Of a stretch of 64,000 nt of DNA, positions 48,843 to 57,198 are shown in pieces. Below the pieces are notes generated by a model that saw only the letters and a program-made list of their open reading frames with translations, did not search any database and was not told the DNA's origin. Both the position numbers and the translations under genes were made by a program. Location of the stretch: NCBI RefSeq assembly GCF_007559435.1, contig NZ_VMBP01000001.1:745406-809405 (forward strand). Direction: 5' to 3'. This DNA comes from Ancylobacter moscoviensis (GTDB lineage: Bacteria > Pseudomonadota > Alphaproteobacteria > Rhizobiales > Xanthobacteraceae). Each line of letters starts with the position of its first letter. Positions within the stretch are counted from its first letter, which is position 1.

Positions 48843-49993
48843 CGCCTCGATCTCCGTCCCCGGAGGCCGCCAAGGCTCTGCTTTTCGCGCTTGCCCGCGA
48901 CGAAGGCTTCGACGCGATGGGCATTGCGCGTGCCGATGCCATCCCCCATGCCGGTCCGCGCCTTCGTCAATGGATCGCCGACGGCGCCCATGGCGACATG
49001 GACTGGATGCCCGAGACCGCCGAACGCCGCGCCGCGCCGGACGGGCTGTGGCCGGAGGTCGCCTCCATCCTCATGCTCGGGCTCAATTACGGACCCGATG
49101 AGGATCCACGGGCGGTGCTCGCCCAGCGCACGCGCGGCGCCATCTCGGTCTATGCGCGCGGCGACGATTATCACGAGCTGATCAAGGGTAAGCTCAAGCG
49201 CATCGCCTCGCGCTTCGTGCCGCGCGCGGGCGGGCCGGAGCGCGTGCAGGTCAAGGTGTTCGTCGATACCGCGCCGCTGATGGAGAAGCCGCTGGCGGCG
49301 GCGGCGGGGCTCGGCTGGCAGGGCAAGCACACCAATCTCGTCTCGCGCGAGAAGGGAGCGTGGCTCTTCCTCGGCGCCATCGCCACCGATCTCGCCTTGC
49401 CGCCGGACGCACCCGAAAGCGACCATTGCGGTTCCTGCCGCGCCTGCCTCGACGCCTGTCCGACCGACGCCTTCCCGGCTCCCTACCGGATCGACGCCCG
49501 GCGCTGCGTTTCCTACCTCACCATCGAGCATCGCGGGCCGATCCCGCATGAATTGCGGCCGCTGATCGGCAATCGCATCTATGGCTGCGACGATTGCCTC
49601 GCCGCCTGCCCGTGGAACAAGTTCGCGGCGCTCGGCCACGAGGCCCGGCTCGCGGCGCGCGACGAGAATCGCGCCCCCGCGCTCGCCGATCTCGCTCGGC
49701 TCGACGACGCGGCCTTCCGCGCGCGCTTCACCAAGAGCCCGATCAAGCGCACGGGGCGCCCGCGCTTCCTGCGCAACGTGCTGATCGCCATCGGCAATTC
49801 GGGAGATGCCGCGCTGGCGCCGGAGGCCGAGCGGCTGCTGGCGGACGCGCATCCGCTGGTGCGCGGCGCGGCCGTGTGGGCGCTGTCGCGGCTGCTGGCG
49901 CCGGCCGCCTTCGCACGGTTGCGCGCCGCCCATGACGGCGAGACCGATCCGGATGTGAGGGAGGAATGGCTGCACGCCATTCCGGTGTCGTGA
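48818..49993 (+). CDS. queG: Epoxyqueuosine reductase QueG
   Basis: A 391-residue QueG. The N-terminal cobalamin-binding domain ([15 protein letters not shown], then GDMDWM) is followed by two ferredoxin-like clusters: [12 protein letters not shown] from about residue 204 and [11 protein letters not shown] from about 257, the cysteines of two [4Fe-4S] centres. The C-terminal HEAT-like repeats ([21 protein letters not shown]) complete it. It reduces epoxyqueuosine to queuosine in tRNA. The GTG start at 48818 overlaps the GST gene, which implies coupling. Confidence 0.95.
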   Translation: MLRGSRFLTPRSPSPEAAKALLFALARDEGFDAMGIARADAIPHAGPRLRQWIADGAHGDMDWMPETAERRAAPDGLWPEVASILMLGLNYGPDEDPRAVLAQRTRGAISVYARGDDYHELIKGKLKRIASRFVPRAGGPERVQVKVFVDTAPLMEKPLAAAAGLGWQGKHTNLVSREKGAWLFLGAIATDLALPPDAPESDHCGSCRACLDACPTDAFPAPYRIDARRCVSYLTIEHRGPIPHELRPLIGNRIYGCDDCLAACPWNKFAALGHEARLAARDENRAPALADLARLDDAAFRARFTKSPIKRTGRPRFLRNVLIAIGNSGDAALAPEAERLLADAHPLVRGAAVWALSRLLAPAAFARLRAAHDGETDPDVREEWLHAIPVS

Positions 49994-50003
49994 GGGCGTA
50001 ACG

Positions 50004-50876
50004 GTGAAGACGCTGCTCTGTCTTGGCTACGGTTATTGCGCCCGGCGCTTCGTCGCCTTGCACGGGGCCGCCTTCGGGCGCCGCATCGGCACCAGCCGCG
50101 ACGGGTCGCCCTGCACCGGTATGGAGATGGTCCGGTTCGAGGGCATGCCCTCGCCGGCGCTGATCGACGCCGTGCGATCGGCTGACATCGTGCTTGCCTC
50201 CGCGGCGCCGGGCGACGACGGCGACCCGTTTCTCGGTCCGCTCGGAGCCGCGCTGGAGCAGTCCGGGCGCAAGGGCGCGCTGGTCTATCTCTCGACCATC
50301 GGGGTTTATGGCGATTCCGGTGGGGCCTGGATCGACGAGGAGGCGCCGCTGCGGGCGACCGCACCGCGGGCGCGCCGGCGCATCGATGCCGAGGCGCAAT
50401 GGCGTGCCACCGGGCGCGCGGCCGGACGACCGGCAGCTATCCTGCGGTTGGGCGGCATTTACGGGCCGGGGCGCAACGCGCTGCTCGACGTCGCCGCCGG
50501 TACGGCCCGCTGCATCGAACGCGACGGGCAGATGTTCAATCGCATCCATGTCGACGACATCGCCGCCACGATCCTCGCCGCCGCGGCGCAGGGTTTCGAT
50601 GGTGTTGTGAATGTCGTCGACGACGAGCCCTCGGCATCCTGCGCGCCGGTGCGTTTTGCGGCCGAACTGCTGGGGGCGCCGGCTCCCGAGGCCGAACCGT
50701 TCGAGAGGGCGGCGACCCACATGTCGGCGATGGCGCAGTCGTTCTGGGCGGATAATCGCCGGGTGCGCAATGCCCGCCTGCACGCGCTCATCGGCGGCGT
50801 GCTGCTCTACCCGACCTATCGGGAGGGATTGGCGGCGCTTTTCGGCGCGGCTTCCGCGGAAACGGCTGGGCGCTGA
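50004..50876 (+). CDS. NAD-dependent epimerase/dehydratase (SDR) family protein
   Basis: A 290-residue extended-SDR-like protein: LLCLGYGYCARRFVA is the nucleotide-binding N-terminus (GxGYxxxR, YeeZ type), with YLSTIGVYGDSGGAWIDEE near the active site, LRLGGIYGPGRN and IHVDDIA. The Tyr-x-x-x-Lys catalytic pair is not obvious, as in several YeeZ-like proteins, so oxidoreductase activity is uncertain. The start is a GTG at 50004, ten bases after queG. Its 3' end overlaps the convergent TetR gene by 61 bases. Confidence 0.75.
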   Translation: MKTLLCLGYGYCARRFVALHGAAFGRRIGTSRDGSPCTGMEMVRFEGMPSPALIDAVRSADIVLASAAPGDDGDPFLGPLGAALEQSGRKGALVYLSTIGVYGDSGGAWIDEEAPLRATAPRARRRIDAEAQWRATGRAAGRPAAILRLGGIYGPGRNALLDVAAGTARCIERDGQMFNRIHVDDIAATILAAAAQGFDGVVNVVDDEPSASCAPVRFAAELLGAPAPEAEPFERAATHMSAMAQSFWADNRRVRNARLHALIGGVLLYPTYREGLAALFGAASAETAGR

Positions 50877-51619
50877 GCATCCGGGAGCTCTGCCGGCAGG
50901 GTGGCCTCCACGACATCCGTGCTGCGCCGCCGGCGGGCGAAAGCGCTGAGGAACGAATCGACCGCGTGGTTGACGACCCGCTCGATGCTCGCCGCATCCG
51001 GCTGGGTCTCGTCGCCGAAGATCATCGGCATGACCAGCATGGCGTGACAGCCGATCATGAACTGCCAGGCGGCCAGCTCGACGTCGTTGATGGCCAGTTC
51101 GCCCCGCGCATCCTTGATGCTGAGCCATTCCGTCAGCCGGCTGACCCCGGCCTCCTGGCCGGCCTGCACATAGGCGCGGCCGATCTCCGGCAGTTTCTCG
51201 GCGACGCCGATGACCATGCGGACGGTGCGGATATGGCCGGGTTCGAGCATCGCCCGGATGTAGGAATGCCCCGTCGCGGTGAGCGCCTCGCGCACGTCGG
51301 CATCCGGATCGAGGTCGAAGCAGGCTTCCGCCGTTCTCTTGCACTCCTCGGTCACCAGCGCGGCGAACAGCTCCTCCTTCGAGGCGAAATAGACGTAGAG
51401 CGTGCCCTTGGAGACGCCAGCCACGCGGGCGATCTCGCCCATGCTGGCGCCGTCGAAGCCGCTGGAGAGAAAGACCTCGCGGGCGCCCCGCAGAATCTGC
51501 CACCGCTTTTCCTTGACGTGGCCGGAAGACGCCAGGGGGAGCGGTTCCGGCCGCGCGCACCAATTGCCCGGAGCGCGCGGCGCCGGCTGCTGGCGAGCAA
51601 CGTTCGGAAACGAAGACAT
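50816..51619 (-). CDS. TetR/AcrR family transcriptional regulator
   Basis: A 267-residue regulator. An unusually long N-terminus (about 35 residues) precedes the TetR HTH (KRWQILRGAREVFLSSGFDG, then GEIARVAGVSKGTLYVYFASKEELFAAL). The ligand domain has GHSYIRAMLEPGHI and a helical C-terminus with a Pro/Ala-rich tail. Start 51619 is chosen to fit the family. It is not next to a transporter except kup 0.5 kb away; an operator-like site lies 114 bases upstream. Confidence 0.85.
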   Translation of the reverse strand: MSSFPNVARQQPAPRAPGNWCARPEPLPLASSGHVKEKRWQILRGAREVFLSSGFDGASMGEIARVAGVSKGTLYVYFASKEELFAALVTEECKRTAEACFDLDPDADVREALTATGHSYIRAMLEPGHIRTVRMVIGVAEKLPEIGRAYVQAGQEAGVSRLTEWLSIKDARGELAINDVELAAWQFMIGCHAMLVMPMIFGDETQPDAASIERVVNHAVDSFLSAFARRRRSTDVVEATLPAELPDAQRPAVSAEAAPKSAANPSR

Positions 51620-51732
51620 GCTGGGATCCCAAGTCCGTGTGGAAGCTAGTGATTTCAGATTGTGTCTACAGTCTGGATCATGCGGTCCGCTCTGGCAATG
51701 GCACCCTCCGCCGGAGCTGTCGGAAAATTTTG

Positions 51733-51747
51733 ACCGAACCGTTCGGT
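51733..51747. promoter_or_regulatory. TetR-type operator candidate
   Basis: ACCGAA and TTCGGT form a perfect inverted repeat with a three-base spacer. This is the common TetR-family operator pattern. It sits between the divergent TetR regulator and kup, so the regulator could control itself here. Confidence 0.5.
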
Positions 51748-52163
51748 TTTTATTGATTGGTTCCATGGAAATCGATATTCATCCAACTCCACCGACCGCC
51801 CGAGTTCGAAGGAACCCGCAAGCCTTTGAACAGCCATCGGCAGTTGGTAGAGGGAGGAGGGTTAATCCGCCCCCCAATCCTCCTCCCTCGTCTTTCCTTT
51901 CCGATTGCACGTCGAATTCGGTGCATCCGGGCCGGTCGCGGCCGGCGGCCGGGAGTCTGCGCTTGGCGTTCCCGCCTCGCCAGAGTATTGCTGCGGTGCC
52001 GGAGCCTCCGGCGGTCCCAGCGCGAACCCGGCCATGCCACCTTCCATCGCGTCACTTCTGTCCGTGACTTGTCGCCCCGCGGCACATCTCGCCTTTGACC
52101 GGAACCCGGATGGTTCCATCTGCCGGGCTGTCGCCGTCCTTCGCGGGTGCGGCGGGACGCATC
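51748..52163. other. Gene-less region upstream of kup
   Basis: No frame here looks coding. It holds an 11-base-pair inverted repeat (51850-51889) and then an unremarkable GC-rich leader before kup. The leader is long (over 270 bases after the hairpin) and may carry regulation, but no known riboswitch was recognised. Confidence 0.45.
51850..51889 (+). repeat. 11-bp hairpin in the kup leader
   Basis: GAGGGAGGAGG (51850-51860) and CCTCCTCCCTC (51879-51889) are perfect complements with an 18-base loop, followed by GTCTTTCCTTTCC. It could be an attenuator or a terminator of a short upstream transcript. The left arm resembles a ribosome-binding site that would be hidden in the stem. Confidence 0.5.
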
Positions 52164-54047
52164 ATGGCTGAGCATCGCGTCGCCGGCCGCCGCGCCGTGC
52201 CCTTTGCCGCCGAGATCGCCGCGCTCGGCGTCGTCTTCGGCGATATCGGCACCAGCCCTCTCTACGCCTTCAAGCAGGGCCTGCTCGCCGTCGGCGGGCT
52301 CGGCGTGACCGACACGGACGTGCTGGGGCTGCTCTCGCTCATCACCTGGGCGATCATTCTCTCCGTTACCCTCAAATACGTCATGCTGGTGCTGCGGGCC
52401 GACAATGATGGCGAAGGCGGTATTCTCGCGCTCGTCACCCTGCTCGATCTGCACCGCTCGGCCACGCGCCGCCGCCTCTTCCTGCTGGTGGCGGGCCTCG
52501 TCGGCGCGGCCATGCTGATCGGCGACGGCGTGCTCACCCCGGCGATCTCCGTGCTGTCCGCGATCGAGGGCCTGGAGGTGATCGCGCCGGCGCTCGACCA
52601 CTGGATCGTGGCGGTCACGGTGCTGGTCATCCTGGTCGTCTTCATTTCCCAGCGCGCCGGCACGGATCGCATCGGGGCGCTCTACGGGCCGGTGATGCTG
52701 GTCTGGTTCATCTCGCTCGGCGCGCTCGGCGTGCACGGCATCGTGCAGGCACCGGAGGTGCTGGCGGCGCTCGATCCACGCCACGGCCTGTTCCTGCTGG
52801 TCGATCATCCGCTGCTGGCCGGCGCCATACTGGGCGCGGCCTTCCTTGCCATCACCGGCGGCGAGGCCCTCTATGCCGACCTCGGGCATTTCGGCCGCCC
52901 GGTCATCACCCGCGCCTGGCTCTTCGTGGCCATGCCGGCGCTGCTGCTGAACTATTACGGCCAGGGCGCGAATGTGCTGGTCCACCGGGAATCGGTGCGC
53001 AATCCGTTCTACGACCTGTCGCCGGACGCCTTCGAGGTGCCGCTGCTGATCCTCGCCACCTGCGCCACGGTCATCGCCTCGCAGGCCATCATCACAGGCG
53101 TGTTCTCGCTGGCCAAGCAGGCCATCGAGCTCGGCTACCTGCCGCCGATGCGCATCCGCTACACCAGCGAGCGCAACGAGCAGCATATCTATGTCGGCCG
53201 GTTGAACTGGATCATGATGGTCGCCTGCGCGGCGATCGTGGTTTCCTTCGGCTCCTCCGACCGCCTTGCCTCGGCCTACGGTATCGCCGTGGCGATGGCG
53301 ATGGTGGCGACCACCATCCTGTTCGTCGCCTATGTGCGGCGCAGCTGGAACTGGCCGTTGCCGGCGCTGATCGGGCTTGCCGGCGGCCTCGCGGTCATCG
53401 ACCTCTCCTTCGCCACCGCCAATCTCACCAAGCTGCACGACGGCGGCTGGCTGCCGGTGGCCATCGCCAGCATGGTGCTGGTGGTGATGGTGTCGTGGCG
53501 GCGCGGGCTCGAGGGGCTGGGCATCCAGCAGCGCCGCTTCACCGAGCCGCTGGAGGATTTCGTCGCCCGAGGCCGCCCGCCGAACTGCGCCATCAGCCCG
53601 CGCACCGCGATCTTCCTGTCGCGCGGCGGTGCCGTCACGCCGGTGGCCCTGGGCCGCCTGTCCGAACTCCTGAACATCCAGTTCGACAAGGCCGTGATCG
53701 TCTCGGTGTGGATCGCCTCGCGTCCGCGCGTGGCGGTGGACGAGCGGGTACGCGTGCTGCCGCTCGATGCCACCCATATCCGCGTCGACGTGCGCTTCGG
53801 CTACATGCAGCAGATCGACGTGCCCGCGGTGCTCGGCCCGGCGCTCTACGCCCAGGGCGTCGATCCCGACGAGGCGGTCTATGTAATCGGCCATGAGCGT
53901 GTGATGCCACCCGACGACATACGCGGCGTGCGCGACGTGCTCGCCCATGTCTTCGCCTTCCTCGCGCGCAACGCCGAACGCTCGGTCGACCGCTTCGGCC
54001 TGCCGCGTCCGCGCACCATCGAGATCGGCTATCCGGTAAGGCTGTAG
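52164..54047 (+). CDS. kup: Low-affinity potassium uptake protein Kup
   Basis: A 627-residue KUP/HAK potassium transporter with about twelve transmembrane helices and a cytoplasmic C-terminal domain. VVFGDIGTSPLYAFKQ (about 24-39) is the family signature, followed by ADNDGEGGILALVTL, GDGVLTPAISVLSA, TGGEALYADLGHFGR and NYYGQGANVL. It takes up K+ with protons. ATG 52164 gives the usual length; ATG 52110 or TTG 52095 are longer alternatives with no better ribosome-binding site. Confidence 0.92.
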   Translation: MAEHRVAGRRAVPFAAEIAALGVVFGDIGTSPLYAFKQGLLAVGGLGVTDTDVLGLLSLITWAIILSVTLKYVMLVLRADNDGEGGILALVTLLDLHRSATRRRLFLLVAGLVGAAMLIGDGVLTPAISVLSAIEGLEVIAPALDHWIVAVTVLVILVVFISQRAGTDRIGALYGPVMLVWFISLGALGVHGIVQAPEVLAALDPRHGLFLLVDHPLLAGAILGAAFLAITGGEALYADLGHFGRPVITRAWLFVAMPALLLNYYGQGANVLVHRESVRNPFYDLSPDAFEVPLLILATCATVIASQAIITGVFSLAKQAIELGYLPPMRIRYTSERNEQHIYVGRLNWIMMVACAAIVVSFGSSDRLASAYGIAVAMAMVATTILFVAYVRRSWNWPLPALIGLAGGLAVIDLSFATANLTKLHDGGWLPVAIASMVLVVMVSWRRGLEGLGIQQRRFTEPLEDFVARGRPPNCAISPRTAIFLSRGGAVTPVALGRLSELLNIQFDKAVIVSVWIASRPRVAVDERVRVLPLDATHIRVDVRFGYMQQIDVPAVLGPALYAQGVDPDEAVYVIGHERVMPPDDIRGVRDVLAHVFAFLARNAERSVDRFGLPRPRTIEIGYPVRL

Positions 54048-54255
54048 ACGCCCGGCTCATCACGCCCGCGCGAGCGTGCTGGAACGGCCTTGCCCTCGCC
54101 TCTATCTGGCGGAACAAGCCGGGCGTCGCCGTCCGCATGCCGGTGCCGCACGAGCGAGGTGCGGCAATGCGCCGATCATGGCCGGAATGTGTTCCGAAAG
54201 CCGTTCGGGTCTGCTAGGGCTGCACGGACGGGTGCGACAGGAGGACGGGTGTGCG

Positions 54256-55344
54256 ATGAGTGGACTGAAGCTGCTTCCCGGCTGGCTGCGCGAGCGCATC
54301 GGCTGGCACACGCTCGGTCTCATCGCCAGCCTCGTCATCATCGGCGTCGCGGTCACCGTCCTCTACGAGATGCTGCGCAACATCCGGCCCGCCGAGGTTC
54401 TGGATGCGCTGACCGATACGGACCCGTGGCGCATCGCGCTTGCCGCGCTGTTCGTCGCCGGCGCCTATTTCACCCTCACTTTCTATGACTGGTTCGCGCT
54501 GCGGACCATCGGCAAGCCGCATGTGCCCTATCGGGTGGCGGCGCTGGCCTCCTTCACCTCCTATTCCATCGGCCACAATATCGGCTTCTCCGCCTTCACC
54601 GGCGGCACGGTGCGCTACCGGATCTATTCGGCGCACGGGCTGGGCGCGGTGGATGTCGCCAAGCTCTGCTTCATCACCGGCCTCACCTTCTGGCTCGGCA
54701 ACATCGCCATTCTGGGCCTCGGCATCTCGGTCGAGCCTTGGGCGGCGAGCGCGGTCGACCAGCTGCCGCCCTGGGTGAACCGGCTGATCGGCCTCGCGCT
54801 GCTGGCCAGTCTCGCGGCCTATGTCGTGTGGGTGGGCATCAAGCCGCGCCGGATCGGGGTCGGCGAGGGGCACTGGACCGTCACGCTGCCGGGCTCGAAG
54901 CTGACGCTGCTGCAGATCGTCATCGGCATCATCGACCTGTCCTTCTGCGCGGCGGCGATGTACGTGCTGATGCCCGAGCAGCCCTTCATCGATCCGATCG
55001 CGCTCGGCGTGGTGTTCATCTCCGCGACGCTGCTCGGCTTTGCCAGCCACGCGCCGGGCGGGCTCGGCGTGTTCGATGCCGCCATGCTCGTGGCGTTGCC
55101 GCAGTTCGAGACCGAACCGCTGCTGGGTGCCCTGCTGCTCCTGCGCCTGCTCTATTACGTGACGCCCTTTGCGCTGGCGCTGATCATCATGGGCGCGCGG
55201 GAACTCCTGCTCAGCCGCCGCCGCCTTGCCGCCCGGAAGGGCATCTCTCCCGAGCCGCTCGCGGCCCTTCCGGTGATCGAGCCGGAGCCGGCGGAGGCCG
55301 ACGTGCCGGCTGAGGATACCGAGCGCCGCCGCGCTGCCGGCTAA
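54256..55344 (+). CDS. MprF-like/UPF0104 transmembrane protein
   Basis: A 362-residue membrane protein of the lysylphosphatidylglycerol synthase transmembrane family (about eight helices), with ASFTSYSIGHNIGFSAFTGGTVRYRIYS in the core (about 95-122) and SHAPGGLGVFDAAML near the end. It corresponds to the flippase half of MprF without the aminoacyl-transferase domain. The usual inference is lipid flipping or transport. Start 54256 is preceded by AGGAGG. The C-terminal 40 residues are disordered and acidic. Confidence 0.82.
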   Translation: MSGLKLLPGWLRERIGWHTLGLIASLVIIGVAVTVLYEMLRNIRPAEVLDALTDTDPWRIALAALFVAGAYFTLTFYDWFALRTIGKPHVPYRVAALASFTSYSIGHNIGFSAFTGGTVRYRIYSAHGLGAVDVAKLCFITGLTFWLGNIAILGLGISVEPWAASAVDQLPPWVNRLIGLALLASLAAYVVWVGIKPRRIGVGEGHWTVTLPGSKLTLLQIVIGIIDLSFCAAAMYVLMPEQPFIDPIALGVVFISATLLGFASHAPGGLGVFDAAMLVALPQFETEPLLGALLLLRLLYYVTPFALALIIMGARELLLSRRRLAARKGISPEPLAALPVIEPEPAEADVPAEDTERRRAAG

Positions 55345-55350
55345 CGGAGG

Positions 55351-55956
55351 CTAGCGTCCGAGGCTGGGCAGCAGGCTCTTCATCCCGGGCGGCAGCTTTG
55401 TGGTGCGCACGCCCTTGGGCAGCTCGAAACGCCCGGGATCCTGCGGCACGCGCTCCAGTTCGGTGACTTCGAAGAGCACGACCTTCTTGCCCTCCATGGT
55501 CGTCTCGTTCCGCAACACGATGCCGTCGGCGGTGATGCAGCTGTCCACCGGGGCCTTCAGCGCCTTGCTTTCGATACGCCAGAGATCGCACGTCTCGCCG
55601 GCGACCTGGTCGGTGCCGGTCCGCGTGCCGTTGCGGGCCTCGCTGGAGAAGGGGTGGCCGGGTGGCAGCGCCATCTCGATGGCAACGCCCTCCATGCCGG
55701 GCAGGTTGACCATCACCAGCATGCTGCTGGTGTCGAGATTGACCAGGCTGGTCATGAGGCCGGGTACGTTGGCGTTGGAAATGTCGAGGCGCAGGCGCCT
55801 GCCGTGGTGGGCCACCTGCATTTCCACGCCCTGCGGCGCCTTCGCCTTCGCCCGGTAGTCCGTAGCCGGCAGCGGCAGAGGCTCCGCACCGGCAACGCCG
55901 ATATCAATCGACATCCCGACGCCGAGCATCCACGCGGCAACGTTCAAGCTGCGCAT
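55351..55956 (-). CDS. Exported DUF4412-like protein
   Basis: A 201-residue protein with a signal peptide (about 1-24, cleavage near GVAGAEP). The mature part is mostly beta strand: VEMQVAHHGRRLRLDISN, SSMLVMVNLPGMEGVAIEM, CDLWRIESKALKAPVDSC-ITADGIVLR, then a C-terminal FELPKGVRTTKLPPGM. The two Cys could form a disulfide. It recalls the DUF4412 family of periplasmic or lipoprotein-like beta proteins, but this is not certain. Convergent with the MprF-like gene. Confidence 0.6.
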   Translation of the reverse strand: MRSLNVAAWMLGVGMSIDIGVAGAEPLPLPATDYRAKAKAPQGVEMQVAHHGRRLRLDISNANVPGLMTSLVNLDTSSMLVMVNLPGMEGVAIEMALPPGHPFSSEARNGTRTGTDQVAGETCDLWRIESKALKAPVDSCITADGIVLRNETTMEGKKVVLFEVTELERVPQDPGRFELPKGVRTTKLPPGMKSLLPSLGR

Positions 55957-56016
55957 TCTTCTTGCCCACCTTATCAGGCCGGAACCGCGATCCGCATCGC
56001 GCCCCGGCCTCCGCGT

Positions 56017-57081
56017 TCAGGCGGACGGTCGTTCGAGGAACTCACGCCCGTCGAGCACGATGGCCGGATCGGGAACGCCGACCAGCCTGTCGTCTCTGCC
56101 CTCATACGGAATTTGGGCGAGTATTTGACGTATGACACCGAGTCGCGCCCTCATTTTGTCGTTGGCGCGGACGACGGACCAAGGGACCGGCGCGTGCGTG
56201 GCGCCGATCATCGCGTCGCGCGCGGCCGAAATGGCATCCCAGCGGGCCGGCGCGGCCAGGTCGACCGGTGACAGCTTCCAGCGCTTGAGCGGGTCGATGT
56301 GGCGCTCGTACAGGCGCTTGAGCTGCATTTCGCGGCCGATGTCGAGCCAGATCTTGAACAGCCGGATGCCGTCGTCGATCAGCATCTTCTCGAAGGTGGG
56401 CACCTGCTCCAGGAAATGCGCGGTTTCCTGTGGCGTGCAGAAGCCCATCACCGGCTCGATGACGGCCCGGTTGTACCAGGACCGGTCGAAGATCGCGATC
56501 TCGCCACGCGGCGGCAGGTGCGCCACATAACGTTGGAAGTACCACTGCCCGGCTTCGACGCTGCTCGGCTTGTCGAGCGCCACGATGCGTACGAAACGCG
56601 GATTGAGATGCTGGGTGAAGCGGAGGATCGTGCCGCCCTTGCCGGCGGCATCGCGCCCTTCGAACACGATCGCCACCCGCTCGTGGGTCGATTTCACCCA
56701 TTCCTGCAGCTTGAGCAGCTCGATCTGCAGTCCGTGCAGTTCCTTCTCGTAGACCTTGCGCTTGGGCCGGTCGCTATAGGGATAGCCGCCGCTGCGATAG
56801 GCGCGGGCGGCAATGAGAGGGGAAAGCTCCGGAGCATCCACGGCGAAGGAGGCGATGGCCTTCGCCAGCTGTTCCTCGGTGCGGCCCGCCTTTGCCGAGA
56901 TGGGTTTGCCGGGCGCAGGCTTGACGGCGGCCTGCCCGGCTCTGTCCACCTTTGCGGAACGGGATTTCTTTTCCGATTTCGCGCCGGACGTGGTGTCCGA
57001 TTTGGCGGCTGATTTCGCGACGGCCTTCGCGACCGCCTTCGCTTGGGATTTCGTTGCCGCCTTGGCCGGCTTCTTCGTCAT
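56017..57081 (-). CDS. ppk2: Polyphosphate kinase 2 with lysine/alanine-rich N-terminal tail
   Basis: A 354-residue PPK2-family enzyme. The catalytic core runs from about 100: Walker A FEGRDAAGKGGT (140-151), LDKPSSVEAGQWYFQRYV, Walker B IAIFDRSWYNRAVIEPVMGFC, and lid DDGIRLFKIWLDI. PPK2 makes or uses polyphosphate to phosphorylate ADP or GDP. The first 68 residues are an Ala/Lys-rich histone H1-like tail (KAVAKAVAKSAAKS), not part of the usual core. ATG 57081 has GAGAGG upstream. It is divergent from phoR. Confidence 0.9.
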   Translation of the reverse strand: MTKKPAKAATKSQAKAVAKAVAKSAAKSDTTSGAKSEKKSRSAKVDRAGQAAVKPAPGKPISAKAGRTEEQLAKAIASFAVDAPELSPLIAARAYRSGGYPYSDRPKRKVYEKELHGLQIELLKLQEWVKSTHERVAIVFEGRDAAGKGGTILRFTQHLNPRFVRIVALDKPSSVEAGQWYFQRYVAHLPPRGEIAIFDRSWYNRAVIEPVMGFCTPQETAHFLEQVPTFEKMLIDDGIRLFKIWLDIGREMQLKRLYERHIDPLKRWKLSPVDLAAPARWDAISAARDAMIGATHAPVPWSVVRANDKMRARLGVIRQILAQIPYEGRDDRLVGVPDPAIVLDGREFLERPSA

Positions 57082-57145
57082 ATGGAAGCCTCTCAACTGT
57101 AACATAAGGAAAGACGTGCCGCCTTTCCTCGATTCGCGTGCCCAA

Positions 57146-57171
57146 GCCCGGAACCCATTTCCGGGCCTTTT
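57146..57171 (+). terminator. Terminator-like hairpin in the phoR leader
   Basis: GCCCGGAA / TTCCGGGC (8 base pairs, five-base loop) followed by CTTTT reads on the plus strand and ends 28 bases before the phoR ATG. It might attenuate upstream read-through or regulate phoR. Confidence 0.45.
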
Positions 57172-57198
57172 GCACGCGGCGCGGAGGCAGCATATCCA

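Noticed and set aside
51757..52098. A 113-codon plus-strand frame before kup
   Set aside because: No ribosome-binding site, no hydrophobic or domain pattern, Arg/Pro-rich low-quality composition; treated as leader DNA.
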